Assembly: GCA_021521415.1 (NCBI GenBank)
Contig: JAIQDT010000108.1
Location: forward strand, 137,501-201,500
Reading direction: 5' to 3'
DNA: 64,000 nt
Source: Bidens hawaiensis
Lineage: Eukaryota; Streptophyta; Magnoliopsida; Asterales; Asteraceae
Each line of letters begins with the position of its first letter. Position 1 is the stretch's first letter. Under the pieces are notes generated by a model. It was not told the DNA's origin, did not search any database, and saw only the letters and a list, made by a program, of their open reading frames with translations. Of this stretch, positions 1-12,849 are shown piece by piece. The translations under genes and the position numbers were made by a program.

Positions 1-930
1 AAACAACTTCTCCAGGTAATTACTGTTTTTTCTGTTTAACGAGCCGATCTTTAGTTGATCATGACGCTTGAGCCCTGGCTCGTTTACGCCCTTACGAATT
101 CAAGTAAATCATGTGTTTAACAATGTTAATAGTGATATGTAATACAGGTGAATAAGGATTCATATGCATTGGTTGTTAGCATGGAAAACATAACATTAAA
201 CTGGTACTTTGGGAACAATCGATCGATGCTCTTGACAAACTGTTTGTTTCGAATGGGAGGAGCTGCGGTCCTGTTGTCGAACCGGGCCTCTGACCGTCGT
301 CGTTCAAAATACCAACTTATTCACACGGTTCGGACACATAAAGGTGCGGACGACACGTGTTACAACTGCGTGTTCCAAGAAGAAGACGAAAATAAGTACA
401 TAGGTGTTTCGCTTTCGAAAGATTTAATGGTGGTCGCGGGTGACGCCCTGAAGACGAATATCACCACCCTCGGCCCGTTAGTGCTTCCCATGTCGGAACA
501 GCTATTGTTTTTCGCAACATTATTTGCCCGAAAAGTGTTTCAGACGAAAATCAAACCATACATCCCGGATTTCAAACTAGCATTCGAGCACTTTTGTATT
601 CACGCTGGAGGACGAGCGGTTCATGATGAGCTCCAAAAGAATCTTGAATTATCAGACTGGCATATGGAACCGTCGAGAATGACACTAAATAGGTTTGGGA
701 ATACTTCGAGCAGCTCGCTGTGGTACGAATTGGCATATTCGGAAGCTAAGGGTAGGATCCGGAAGGGTGATCGGTCATGGCAGATTGCTTTTGGGTCGGG
801 TTTCAAGTGTAATAGTGCGGTGTGGAAGGTGTTAAGGACGATTGATCCGGCTAAGGAGAAGAACCCGTGGACGGATGAGATTGATGATTTCCCGGTTCAT
901 GTCCCTAAGGATGAGAATATTGGTTCATAA
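1..930 (+). CDS. KCS: 3-ketoacyl-CoA synthase, C-terminal part (5' end outside window)
   Basis: Condensing enzyme of the ER fatty acid elongase; it joins malonyl-CoA to a long-chain acyl-CoA to make precursors of wax, cutin/suberin and sphingolipids. The first 15 bases encode KQLLQ and end at a GT donor. A 132-base intron (16-147) ends in ACAG, and the second exon (148-930) opens with [11 protein letters not shown], in phase. About 265 of the roughly 500 residues usual for the family are visible. Counting from the second exon, the catalytic His is at ~152 ([10 protein letters not shown]) and the catalytic Asn at ~185 ([13 protein letters not shown]). The active-site Cys and membrane segments lie upstream of the window. 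The C-terminal motif [11 protein letters not shown] is intact, and no frameshift is seen. By sequence it is closest to the KCS1/KCS2/20 type, but the paralogue cannot be fixed from half a protein. Confidence 0.93.
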
Positions 931-3022
931 AAGTGTTCAGTTTTAAAATTTGTTTACAATTTTATGTATTTGATAGGCAAAACATACATATTGTTGTTTT
1001 GTTATTGTAGAAAGTTGAAGAGACAATTTTCATTTGACTTTCAACTATGTTATATTGGATTTTATACTTTGGTGTTCAAAATCAGATTTTGTTCAAACTT
1101 TAAATTTAATGTTTTCGTAATCAGACTTGTATCTTGCCAAATGTGGACGGCTCACCTGACTTGATGCTGTGATTTATGTGACTTATTAGTTATTACAATT
1201 AATGTGAAAGCTATGCGAAATTCTCGGACACGGCATGAAAATAATTAGGTTGTTTTGTAAGCTAGCATAACTCGTTTAATTAAACAAGTAAATCCAGACA
1301 CCACATGTTTAATAAATTGGTCAACTTGAACACATAAATGCGTTTACTAACTTTTTACGCTCTATAGTCTATAGGGATTGAACCCTTGACCTTCTTTTCT
1401 ACAGCTAACCACCTTACTACCTAACCAAAGTGGGAATAGCTGCGCTTGCTAAATATGATAATGTTAACCAATTTAATGGTTTATAAAGTATGCTTATAAC
1501 TATATTTTAGAAACGCTTAACATCCATTATGCTAATTGTCAAATGACCAATATGCTCTTACCTGATTAAAAATTTTATAAGTAAAAACAAAAATAACCCC
1601 AATATATGTAATAAAGAAACTTTGAATTAAATAAAAATCAATAAACACAAAATATGAATATAATTTTTTTTATTAGAAATATATTGAATGAGTCCGTTCT
1701 ATGCAGTGTCTTTTTTCTTTGTATTTGAAAAGTTATTTTGTAATGATTCATCTCCTAAATATAACTTGCTCAAAATTTTATTTGAAAATAAGAAACACTA
1801 GCTTGTTGTAAAAAGATAACATTAGCATTATACTTGCATGTTGAGAACATGAATTACTTGTGATATAACCATTTTGCGCAATACCCGAATGGTTTGTTGT
1901 GAAATCTTGTCTTATATCTCACATTTAATTAATTAATACCCGTTCAAAACAAAAATACTATATTTGAATTCTTTCTCTTCTCGACGACAAATTTTAACTT
2001 TGTGTGTTTTGTTTATAACTTCAATATAGTATTAATAAAACAAAACCAAAGATGGGATGTTGGAAATTGTGTCGTGCAGTGGGATATATAAATTGCATCA
2101 GAGAAGTAAAGAGAGGGTAGTTGAACCAAGTAATGAGAAATTGAAGACTCACATTTTATCATATACATACATATTTTATCATAGACCAACTTGTGAACAT
2201 TAATATACATGACTCTAGGATGAGACTAACTAGCTACCGACCATTCCCTTGATTAAGACTGGAACCTATATAATCAAAAGTGGGGTATGGGTTCTAGTTT
2301 AAGCTGTCAAACAAATAACCACTAGTAGGGATATAGATGCAGTAAGGGAATATCAACCGCTAGCCAGCTAGGGAGGGGCCTCCTTGACGGTTTATTGGTT
2401 AACAAACATTAATATATATCTTTGTCTGGGTTATAGCCTGTTGACCCGAAAGAGGATCGGGTGGATCCGCTTAGCCTGACAGCTAGCAGTAGCAGGCTAG
2501 GTTAGCATCCGAGGAAGGCAAAGATTTCATGAATTTAAGTGAGGTTTAGTACAAATGGATTTAAACATGTTGTGAAGTACGCATAATGGTGCGAAGCAGT
2601 GGAGTGATAAATACGCTACACTTTTTAAATAGCAAAACTATATTTATTCTAGAGTAAATATTGTATTTATTCGTGTATGTTGTGCTTTACTGTATACACA
2701 CGTTGCATTGTTCCAAATATATGTGTAATTATACAAAACTTTCTCCGTTTCACACCAAAAAAATAAAATAAAAAATTTCACGAACCATTCTCAACATAAC
2801 GATACTATACTCATTTTAGAGAATTAAACGCTCAAAACTGAAATTGTCAAAAAATCTTAATAATTGATTGCCTTGCCCCAGAGTCCATATCCACTTAGCA
2901 CATCATATGATAGTTGATTGCCGCACGCATAAACACACACACTCGTGTATGCATATGTATTGACATATAGCGAGATCTACATATCATATAGTCTAGTACA
3001 TACTATTGGGTTGGTCGAAAGT
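931..3022. other. AT-rich intergenic DNA after KCS
   Basis: This holds the KCS 3' flank and no convincing gene. One tRNA-derived SINE-like patch lies at 1374-1430. Around 2240-2520 is a stretch of moderate GC with a small inverted motif (ACCCGAAAGAGGATCGGGT, near 2444) that I do not recognise. The rest is low-complexity AT-rich sequence. Confidence 0.5.
1374..1430 (-). repeat. tRNA-derived SINE-like fragment
   Basis: On the minus strand there is an A-box-like stretch (TTTGGTTAGGTAGTAAGG). About 35 bases further on is a canonical B box, GGTTCAATCCC. This pair of internal RNA polymerase III promoter motifs is typical of plant SINE heads. No cloverleaf stem closes, so it is not a tRNA gene. The element boundaries are not visible. 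Confidence 0.4.
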
Positions 3023-3291
3023 AGAGGTGGGCAAAATACTCGGTTCAGGACCCGACCTGGAACCGGTTCCTAATCGCAGAAAAATAGTACCTGGAATTGG
3101 ACCCGCCGAAACCGATTTCACATTTACCTGGTCAAAACCAAAGACGGCCCGGCCCGAAATCCGATAAAAACCCGGAAAAACTAGTCGACTACCCGACCAT
3201 ATCCGGAACCAATTCCTACCCGACCCGGTTCTTAACTTTTGTTGACCATACCCATAACCGGTTTCTGAAAATACCCGATTTTTGCACCTCA
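3023..3291. repeat. Short interspersed repeat with GAGGTG...CACCTC ends
   Basis: About 270 bp of CCGG/ACCCGA-rich sequence starts with AGAGGTGGGCAAAAT and ends with TTTTTGCACCTC, a weak terminal inverted repeat. It resembles the larger TIR repeat at 59684-62729 in style. The ORFs on both strands here come from the GC-rich CCCG-type repeats and show no domain. Confidence 0.4.
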
Positions 3292-3988
3292 ATCTAGTCT
3301 AAAGCGCGGTGTTTATTAGTCTTGATGGGCCCCTAACACCGAGTTGGGCAGATCACGAGTTATAGTCCATTTGGGCTTTATCTTATTGGGCCTCAATAGG
3401 TTAGTTGGGCCAGGATGATATGAAGCCAATCAAAGTACAAGATTTTTTATAAATTCTACATAAAAACATGCTAGTACATGAGATAATTTATTACCAGATC
3501 ATAAATAATTTTATAAAATTATCAACTTGTAAAATGAAATAAGAAAACTACGGACCTTTTCATCATTTTCAAATCTCTTAATACATTTCTTCAGAGTTTA
3601 AATTTTCAACTTCCTTTTGATTCATGATATCGTCATGTGCTACCTGTGTAACATAGAACATCAAAATGTTGCCCTTGCAGACAATATAAATATTCTAAAA
3701 ATAAGAACCAATTAGAGTGTAATTTTTAAAAAAGACTTACATTGTTAGTGGCTGCTCGAAACTCGATGCCTCGAATATATATACAATCACTTTTGCACTA
3801 GTATCTTGAAAAACCGTCTAAAAGAACCTCAAAATCAATATCTACCTCGTGAGGCAAGAATTGACATAACTCGACAATCATCAACTCGTCATCTCTCCAT
3901 GTTGCAAAATGTGAATGTAAAGTTTCTTAAGGTTCACATATATAGGTATACTTAAATTTTTTCTTGGATCACAAAATTGAAGACTAAA

Positions 3989-4146
3989 CAGCGGCGAAGG
4001 ACCTGCCCCCTGTTTTTTTGCGCAACAACGTAAATTTACTTGTTTTTCGTCCGAAATTTTTTATATTTAGTATAAATTTACCCCTTTTGTACCGAAAAAT
4101 AGAGCCCCCCCCCCCCCCCGGCCCTCACGTCCAAGCTTCGCCACTG
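3989..4146. mobile_element. hAT-type MITE inside the PP2 pseudogene
   Basis: A 158-bp element with ends CAGCGGCGAAGG and, inverted, CAGTGGCGAAGC. It is flanked by 8-bp near-identical duplications (AGACTAAA at 3981-3988, AGACCAAA at 4147-4154). An 8-bp target duplication and CAG-type ends are hAT hallmarks. A poly-C run lies near its right end. The same CCAAGCTTCGCCACT end occurs in the MITE at 40869-41123. Confidence 0.7.
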
Positions 4147-4309
4147 AGACCAAATGTGCCCCGTAAATGACACATGGCGACAAAAATTGGGTGTACGTCC
4201 ATCTAAATATTGATCTTTAAGTTTGAAATATCCACCATCTTTGCTACTGTCAGAAACCAGTATGTGGCATACTATTCTATTTTTTCTTTCAGTCTTCTCT
4301 AACCAAATA

Positions 4310-5220
4310 AAAATTAAAGTGTCAGTAAATTACATTTTTGTCCCTATGGTTTGTCAGATGTAACGATTTGGTTCCTCGGTAATTACACTGTTAGGTGTGC
4401 ATTTTTGGGTTATTTGTGGTTTTGGTACCTCATGTAGATGCCGTTAAAGGACATCACATCAATTACGGATTTTGTCAAATATTTTTACGGGTGCCGTCCC
4501 TTATGCCGCTATTTTCTTAAACTTATAGTCTCACCCAGGTAATATGACCAAACTACCCTTGATCCATTTTCATGTTTTATATATTTAACCAATGCTTAAA
4601 AACTATGAAATGAATAAACAAAGTGCCAAGAGTAGTTAGGTCATTTTACTTGGATGAGAGACCATAACCATAAGTGTAAGCAGAAAGGAAAAAAATTTGT
4701 AAAATGTTTCAAGGAGAGATGAAATGCATAATTCCGACCAAACAACAAGGACACCGAATAATTTACTCGTTAAATATTAAATAGTGATATATACACCTTA
4801 TTATGATGTGTGCTCATGTGCACATATGCTGCTCACCCATAAAACTTACCTTGATTAATGAATATATCTCTGCTTATGTGATCCACGATTCTCATAAGGA
4901 AACACTGTTGCTGATGTCATTTTATTTGTTTTCCCATTATCGCTTGGTAACCACTGCACCAAAAAAACAAAATATATCAAGTTAAGCGTAAATTCTATGC
5001 ATGTTTGTTTTTGACATCACTTTTAGGACGCCCTATGTATTAAGCCATAAACATAGGTGTTGAATGAACATACATGAACTATCACTTTCTTCCAAGTGTG
5101 TATATTATTTACTTCTATAGCGGATCTCTATAATCGGTCTGACTAAATAGTAACTGGATTTTTATAAGTTCTGAATAATGTATGAAAGGCAGGATACATA
5201 AGAGATAGACTGGAAAATTA
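4310..5220. other. Non-coding insertion between PP2 pseudogene pieces
   Basis: About 900 bp separates recognisable PP2 fragments. It starts with a phrase (TACATTTTTGTCCCTATGG, near 4332) of a type frequent in plant interspersed repeats. No ORF in it has a domain. It is probably a decayed transposon plus eroded exon or intron sequence; ends and duplications were not found. Confidence 0.35.
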
Positions 5221-6107
5221 TGTAATAACCACTATCTCCTTTTGAAGGAAGATTCCATCAGAGAGCTTCTTGTAGAGATCCTTGTTCTTTACAGTACGCA
5301 TTTCTGACAAATCGCATTATTTCTTTGTAGTTTCTAGGTAGCTTGGGCTCCCATATTTCAGAATCTTCCTGTTATTAACTAAACAGTTATAGAAACATCC
5401 AGCAGATTAAAAGTATGTTAACATTAATATAATTAGTATGAAAGCTTACTTGAAATTCCAATGCTTTCTTAAGTTGTATCACCACCTCTTGCTTCTGGCC
5501 GTTTTTCAAGTAAGCATTGAGAGGAAATATCTGCATTCTGCAAATGCAGTTAATGATTGTGGCACGGTTTGTTTCTTTATACCCTCAAACACCAAATCAT
5601 CAAGTTTTCCTTGTGCAACATAGTGCTTAACCAAAAGGCCAACAGATTGACGTTTATCCTCTACGGCTCTACCCATGCCAATCTTCCACACATAATCTTA
5701 AATAAAACAACACCAAATAATACATGTCTGATTTTTCAGATAAGAATCTATATTTATACTCAGGGTCAAGGTAAGCATCATCACTGACATGCTCTTGATG
5801 TAATGAATCAAATGACCACTCCAAATTAGAAAATTTTGGCTTCCAATAATCATTTAGCGAGATGGTTCAGTTTTTGATGTCATTTTGATTAGTGGGTGTA
5901 TGAGTTAGTCGGTCTAAGAAGATATAAAAAAAAATCTAATTGTCATAAGGGCTCTAGAAAATTTGTGTTTGATATTAACTTAAAAGTTTAAAGGCATGGT
6001 TCAGTTGTTAAAGTATGTGCAGAGATTTTCAATCCTGTATAAAGGTTTTTAAATTAGAAAAAATATATCTAAGATAAGAGCTCTAATATGACTTGTAAAA
6101 AAGAAAT

Positions 6108-6113
<6 letters not shown>

Positions 6114-6138
<25 letters not shown>
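6114..6138. repeat. (TA)n microsatellite
   Basis: An uninterrupted TA run lies just downstream of the stop codon of the minus-strand U-box gene. Confidence 0.9.
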
Positions 6139-6260
6139 CATTTGTCATCAATATATATTTGTGTTCTACACTTCTACTTCACACCTTTAAGTAAATACTA
6201 TCATATAAATCCAAATAGAAATATATAATCCAATACCAACTAAATGAGAATAATCAATTT

Positions 6261-9200
6261 TCAGCCGCTAACTCCAGTAACAAACGAACTTGATGAACGC
6301 GAATGACGCTCGATAAGCAACAACACTTTAGCAGCCTTCCTATGAAGATGACCCTCTTCATGAATGCTCCGGCCCGTTAACCTCACAAGACCCATCCTAG
6401 CCGTTGACCCGTACCAGTCAACCATCTCGGTCAAAGTAAACACCTTCTCCAACACCTCTAAAGCCTCCACCTTTAACGACTCCGAACCCCAATTCAAAAC
6501 TTCCAAAATGGGGACCACGGCCCCACTCTCGTGCAAAACGTGGGCCCCTCTTCGCGGGGAATCCTTTTCCACTAAAGTAGAAAGCGTTTGAATGGCTTCA
6601 TAAGCCGTCGCGTGGACTTCCCCGTGTAAAAGTTTGACCAGCTCGGGTAACGCTTTCGCCTCCAAAAAGCAAAACGTACCCTTCACGCTACATATACCAC
6701 CATGAGCTGGACATATGTTGACCCGGGCTCGACCGAAACACGAGCACCATTGACCCGTTGATGATGTCATCGTGAGCTCCGAGCTACGCATGGATAGATC
6801 ACCTATTAAAGCTGCGGCGCGTGCCTTGGTGGTAACCGACCCGTTTTTCAGAAACTCCACGAGTAAACTATACGCACCGAGCTCAACCACTATTTTCTGA
6901 GCCTCGATGTTGGTCGGATCCGTGAACCGAAATAGTGCACTCAACGCGTTTTCTTTAGCTTCTGTGTTACCCGATTCGAGTATCTCGATAATCGCTTTTA
7001 GTCCTTCTAATTCGATTAACTTACTCGTGAGTATAACTTCCGATTTTGGTAGGTTTGCTAATAACCCAACTGCAGCTTTTTGTACATCACTTTTGTTCGT
7101 GTTTTCTAAAAGCCCGATAAACGCCTCTAATCGTCTCGGCTTTAAAAGAAACTCTGCCACGCCTAGCGGCTCGTGGTTGGAGAACAAAAACAAAAGGTTG
7201 ATGGCAGCTTCACGCATTTCACTATCGGCGTGATCAAGAAGATTTAAAACGAGAGAAATCCCACCAGCAGTAAGAACCGCGGTCTTCACGAGAACGGATT
7301 CAGATTCAAGAATCTTGAAAAGTGAACGTAAAACAGGTCTCAAAACGGTGTATGGTAAACGGGTATTTTGTAAAAATGCTAATAAATTTTCAACTAAAGA
7401 CTCGAGATTGAGTTGGGCTTCGTTCGCATCGACAAGAAACTTGACCCCGTCCCCGTTTGAAGAAAGTTTTTCAAGAATTTCTGAACATTTGGCAAGAATG
7501 ATGACCGGGAACGGTGTGGAACACATCATGTCAACTATTAACGGGACGCCACCAGAAGCTGAGTAAACGTGTTTGTTTTCTGAAACGGTTAGAAGCTTAA
7601 CGAGCATGGATAATGACAACTCTTTTGCTTCCAAGTCAGCAGATGCCAATTCAAATAAAGGTGGGATTAAACCGAGCTCACATAGGATCTTTGTGTTATG
7701 TTCTTCAAATTCCAAATTAACAATCTTTCTTAGAATCACCATTTTTGTTGACCTTTGACCTTGAACGATACGATCAACTAGAGGTTTGTACCATTCTTCT
7801 TTGGCGGAAATAATAATATTTTCTTCATCAATATCTACCAGTTTTTGCATTATTTGATGCGCTTTTTCGGCAAATTCCACCTCGGTCCCCTTTAAAATTG
7901 TTACAAGAAAGGAAACTGGATTGCATTGTTGAGAGAGTTCTCGGGTGTAATCCATACTTTGACTCGATTCATCAATCACTATTTCATATATTAACTCTAA
8001 TGCAGCTTTAGATGGATTTGAGTCATACACTAAGCATGGAACTATGTGACAAAAGCCCTTATTCTCAACCAAGAGATCCTGTTAATTACAAAAAGGTAAA
8101 CAAAACATATATTAGAGCAAGAACATTTCAAAATAGAGAAATTTGCATTAAAAGGTAACTAGCTTTGCTTAAATTCTATTTCAGGCATTCAACTTTTTTA
8201 AAATGAAGGGGAAAATCATCAAAATAACCATTTTGACCTATCAGTTTAACAAAATAGCCTTGGTTTTTTCATTTACAAGAATATCATTTGATTTTCTTGT
8301 TTTTAGTTAAGAAAGTGTTTCAGCCAACCAGAAGCTACTACATGGCACATCCTTTGGCGCCAAGAAGAATATCATTTGACGTTTCTTATTTCTAGTTGTT
8401 TCAACCGACCAGAAGTTTCCACACGGCGCAACAAATTTCCATCTGCCGCTGGAGAGTGGATCTGTTACACTAGATGAAAATCTTTTGTAGCATTGAAATT
8501 TGTTGCGCCAAGGGACATTTGTCAAAACTTTAGTTGACTAGAAAATTTTCAAAGTGGCTATTTTGTGAAATTCACATTGGTTAAGATGGTCACTTGGTGA
8601 TTTTCCCAATAAAGAAAGACCAACATAGTCAAAGTTCTGCTATATCTTCAATTTGACCATGTAAAAATAGTCAATAAGTCCAAAAAAATTGGAACTTTGA
8701 TGGATATTTTGCAGCAATTAGACCTTAAAATAAAAAAGAATATTATATAACCTTGTTTCTGGCATGTCCTTCAACTGCATATTTTAACGTAATCAACACT
8801 TCGGTCTTAACTTGCTGGTGATGCAAGTTTGGGAGGATATTAATGAGCAACTCAGTGAGTCCACCAATCGAAACCCAATCTTTATTAATCGAATTCTCTT
8901 TTATAATATCCCGAATTTGATAAACCGCATCTATAATGCTCGAACTATTTTCTGACATCAATTTTGTCTTACAAGATCTAATTCTCATGCAATAATTGAG
9001 CTCTTTCCATTCTTGTATTGACTGTCTCAACTGGATATTCGACCTAAAAGACAAATCTTCAAGCGGCTCACCAGTTATGGGATCGGTTGTTTCACCAGAA
9101 CCGAACCATGTTTCAATAGCAACTCGTGAATATGCAGTACCGTTAGAGAGACTAACCGGATCATCCATAACGGTTTTAGTGATTCCACAAATGAATGCCT

Positions 9201-9981
9201 TAAAAGGTGGAATAGATTCTGATTTTGGATCATGACCTTCGATTACACGTAACCGTTGCATGTATTGATCCTTAACGTGCTCAAAATCCCGAGCAGCATC
9301 AGCTCGCGATAACAGCTCGATAATTTGCTCCAAAAAGTAAACCTCGGCTCTTTCTTTTCGATTTTCAGCTTCTAATTTCTCTCTCTTGAAGCTGTCTAGT
9401 TCTTTGCGAATCTCAGACGGTTCAACCGTCACGCCCACGGCTCGAGCTATGTCCACAATAATATCATTTGCAAAACCGTTGTCGAGTTTTTGACTAGCGA
9501 GACCCTGGTCTAACTTGTCCAAGATTTGAATCTGGGACTGACACGTGGCGAATTCGGCTCGTTGCATCTCGCTTTGCAACCGTGTCACTTCATCAGATAT
9601 CCCAGATAAGATCTCGGAGTTTGCAAGGCATAAATTATTTAACGATTTCCCGATGTCTCGCGTTACATCTTGTATCTCTTTAACAATGTGCCTGCATTTG
9701 ATTAGCAAGTAGAACCGGCCTCGGTTTTTGTATTTTTCAGCAAGGGAGTTGGCTTTTTTGACATCGGTTTCGAGGTTCTCCAGGGCTTTTGTTGTGATTG
9801 GTGACTCGTTTAAGTTTCCTAGCTCGAGTTCTTTTAACACACCCACGATGTCGAAAAGGTAAGCCGAAAGGGTCCTGAAACTTTCCTTTTCAATAACTAT
9901 ATCTTTGGCTGCCTGAGCTGTTTTGATGACCTGGCTTATCGCCACAGCTAATATCGTACCGATTGGTAGTATATCCGCCAT
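6261..9981 (-). CDS. U-box/ARM-repeat E3 ubiquitin ligase (PUB43/44-like)
   Basis: The ATG is at 9981; a GTG codon lies just upstream and an in-frame TAG 12 bases above that codon. Exon 1 (9981-8752) ends AAG|GT; the 673-base intron ends AACAG; exon 2 (8078-6261) resumes in phase 0. The protein is 1015 residues. The N-terminal helical UND-type region covers ~1-255. The U-box is at ~258-332 (FICGITKTVMDDPV, then AIETWF and DPITGEPL), the fold that recruits E2 enzymes. Armadillo repeats fill ~370-1000 and bind substrate. The conserved tail has CPAHGGICSV, TAYEAIQTLSTL and LEVLNWGSESLK, as in Arabidopsis PUB42/43/44 (SAUL1 group). Known members act at membranes in senescence and immunity control. 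The frame is intact and all domains are present. The exact orthologue is uncertain; PUB42 is nearer in length. Confidence 0.93.
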
Positions 9982-10505
9982 CACAGCTATTAGCTAATAA
10001 AAAACAATTAAAAGAAAAAAGAGCTTCAAATTATAAATTGAATGAGCATAAAGTGTTAAACCCTTATAATAACTAATTTGCAAGAACTTTATAAGGACAT
10101 GAAGTGAGCAAATGATCAAACACTTGGTGGGCATGTTAGTAAACACTTAACAGTTTCAAACTTTCATCATAAAAAACAAGTAGAATATGACATGATAGCA
10201 TGTTAATCCAAAAGTTAAACCAAGTAAGCAAATGATCGAACACTTGGTGGGCATGTTAAGAAATTTAAAATCACAGAGATGGGTTTTGAAAGATTATTAC
10301 CGGTAAAGAGGTGAAAATGTGTGTTGATTACAGAAAGGGGGTTAACATTATTATTAATATGAATATGATGATTGAAGAAAGAAGGAAAACCGAGTCTACT
10401 TCCCAAGTCAATAGCTGTCGGTGAAAATTTCATGGTGGTTGATGGAGCCAAAATTACGACTCTTCTTCCCACGAAATTTCTCATGACCTTGACAAATGAC
10501 AACGA
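9982..10505 (-). promoter_or_regulatory. Probable 5' leader with intron and core promoter of the U-box gene
   Basis: Reading down the minus strand, a TATA-like AATATATTAAG (near 10515-10527) is followed by a leader. A good donor (TTTACCG|GTAATA, near 10306) and an AG shortly before the ATG suggest a 5'-UTR intron of about 310 bases. The 95-residue ORF here has no domain and overlaps this leader. Confidence 0.4.
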
Positions 10506-10997
10506 TTAATGATCCTTAATATATTATTTTCTGTTTAAACACCACTTTCATTAAAAACAAACAAATTCAATCCCCTCCTACCGAGAAGCTAGCAATGGTA
10601 TGACACGCCGACTAGACCCATCAATTTTCAAATACCTAGCTCAACTTTTTATTTAAAAAAGAAAAAACTTAACACCTTTATCTCGTCAATGAAGATTTCT
10701 ATCTTCATTGGTTCATTTTCGAGTATAAGTTTGTTCAGAGTTCTCTAAATGCCTCTTATGTTCACTTTCCAGACATTTAAAGTTTTAAATAGATTAAAAT
10801 AAAAACCTTTATAATTTATATAGTATACTTAATCTTACCCGCAGATATAGAAAGATAAAATCATGAAAATAACTATATAATATAATGTAGATATATTCAT
10901 TCCACAATTTCTATGTTAAGCAAGCACAAAGTATTACTTTAAATTTGATTGTCATACAAAGTTAAGTTGGTCCTTCTATGTATACATGAAATCTTTT
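10506..10997. other. AT-rich intergenic DNA
   Basis: No gene or repeat was recognised. It ends at the 5-bp target duplication (GTGAG) of the LTR element that follows. Confidence 0.5.
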
Positions 10998-11002
10998 GTG
11001 AG

Positions 11003-11411
11003 TGTCAAAACATGAAATGAATCTAACCTGATCCATGACGATGTTTCCACGGATTTCGAGATGAACGAGCCACGTCCTGATCTTCTTCTCCGGTTGCTTG
11101 AGATCTGCGATGGCCTTTCGGGGGTGTGGAGGTGACTGCTAAGAAATCTTGATGATCTCTTGTTTACAGACACAAAAAATGGTTATGGTGGTGGCTCTTA
11201 TTGAGCATGATCCTTTAATAAAGAGGTGGAGACCTCCTTATATAGAGAGCCTCATGGCCACCATCATGGTACCCTAATGGGCCTAGCCCAGTTAGGGTTA
11301 CCTCCACAAAACCCCCTCAGCCCAATAACATTGTATTAGTCCATATAATAAAATAAGCCAACCATAATAAGTTTAGAGTCGTAAAACCGGGTTTAGTACC
11401 ATACCCCTACA
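11003..11411 (-). repeat. 3' LTR of the LARD-like element
   Basis: A 409-bp LTR paired with 14046-14454. It carries a minus-strand TATA box (CTATATAAGG, near 11236-11245) and sits next to the polypurine tract. Confidence 0.88.
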
Positions 11412-11814
11412 AGCCCCCCAAGTCCAGTGGTGCTCCTAGGCGTGCAAGCGTTTAGGTGGAGCGCTGGACTTTATAAGGTGTGTTAGGACATTAGACGGTT
11501 TTTTCCCTTTTCTTCGGCCTTGTCTTTATTGTCTTTTGAGTTTTGGGAGGTTCTCCATGATGGTGACATGTTGTGATCCTTATGATAATGATGGTGCAGA
11601 GCTATAATGTGATGATAATGACTGGCCCACAAGGGCCTCTTCTGCGCAGGATGACTATCCCGGCTTATCTTCAAAATAATAATGGAGGCACAAACGGCCA
11701 GATAATAATAATAATGTCATAGGTGCTTGTGCGACTCGTAGCTGAACTTGAGGGATTTGTAACCACGCATGTGCTATTGTTAGCGGTGATCGGTGTTCGC
11801 CTAACGGAGTGTTG

Positions 11815-12075
11815 TTCTGCGGTGCGCGCATGCATGGAGGCAGAGTGATGATCCAAGGTCGTGTATGCATGGCGGCGGAGTGGTGATCCGCGGGCGCGCA
11901 TGCATAGCGGCTGAAAGTTGAGCGCGCATGCATTGCGAATGATTGAGCGCGCATGCATAGCGGCTGAAAGTTGAGCGCGCATGCATTGCGAAGGATTGAG
12001 CGCGCATGCATGGCGGGAGTTGAGCGCGCATGCATGGCGGGAGTTGAGCGCGCATGCATGGCGAAGGATTGATCT
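11815..12075. repeat. GC-rich minisatellite (GAGCGCGCATGCATNGCG units)
   Basis: About nine imperfect units of 24-34 bp share a GCGCATGCATGGCGG-type core, with spacers such as GGAGTTGA and GCTGAAAGTT. Units vary in length. It lies inside the LARD-like element. Long ORFs on both strands here are products of the repeat. Confidence 0.8.
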
Positions 12076-12849
12076 GCGACTGCGGTGGCAGAATGTTGAT
12101 CCGCGGTGGCGCGAATGCGACGTGGCTATAGTGGCGTTGTTGCGCTACAATGGCGCTGTTGGTATGCTGGTTTGTATGTGATCCGCGGTTGCGTGTGTTA
12201 CTCCGCCGTGCATGCTTTTGTCTGCCTACCCGCATGGGAAAGCGGTTGACACGCCGTGAACGGATTACAGATAAACATGGTGATCTTCATAACGACGCAG
12301 TGTTGTTAAGCGACGGCGCCCACGCATGTGACGCAGTGTTCTTTTGTGACGTGATTGCGTAGCGGTGATCCGCAAGCATGATGGCGGTGTGTTGTTTAGC
12401 GATGCGCATGCGCGGTGGCGATCAACTGTTGAGGTGGTGTGGTATTTATAGTATTAGGATTTCCAATGATTGGGCTCAGACCCAATCATGGCCTTTTTGG
12501 CCTCCTCCTATTGTTTCGCGCCACGTGTACTTAGGACACCTGGTGCTTTTTCATTGATTATTCTCTGACCAAGGTATTTCACCTGACCCATGTGTTATCA
12601 CGTGGTGGCACATGGGCTTTGCTGAGTTGTCCACCCTTCATTGGCAGCTGTCAACACCAGCAAATTCTTTATTCCTTAAAAGATACCTTCTGGAAGGTTG
12701 TCTGATGAGTGGAGAGTGACTCATTTGTTGATTTGGATTAGACTATTGTCTCGTCTGATGAGTACAATCATGGTTGTCCTTATCTTGATTTGGATTAGAC
12801 TATTCTCATTTGTTGTGTCGCTTACGCGCGGCCTGCGCAAGGTCTTCTT

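Larger units (their letters stand above)
3740..5860 (-). pseudogene. Receptor-like kinase / phloem-protein-2 lectin fusion pseudogene
   Basis: This is found only by piecing together short frames on the minus strand. From 5860 down it reads a degraded kinase core: LNDYWKPKFSNLE where a live kinase has the DFG region, then YLDPEY, LSEKSDMYYLVLF, and, after a stop and a frameshift, EVVIQLKKALEFQ at a GT donor near 5447. After an AG near 5360 the next exon reads EIWEPKLPRNYKEI and soon hits a stop. Near 4240 the frames give MVDISNLKINI and TQFLSPCVIYGAHLV. From 3988 to 3740 they give CDPRKNLSIPIYVNL, FATWRDDELMIVEL, VDIDFEVLLDGFSRY, a stop, and IYIRGIEFRAATNN. These match the order kinase then PP2-like domain known in plant RLK/PP2 fusions. 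Several stops, frameshifts and insertions make it non-functional. Confidence 0.65.

Noticed and set aside
1374..1430. Possible minus-strand tRNA gene
   Set aside because: Only A/B-box-like motifs; no cloverleaf.
6907..7233. 108-residue plus-strand ORF in the U-box gene
   Set aside because: Shadow of the ARM-repeat exon on the minus strand.
11815..12075. CRISPR-like array of short repeats with spacers
   Set aside because: Units and spacers vary together, the setting is a plant retroelement, and there are no cas genes; it is a minisatellite.
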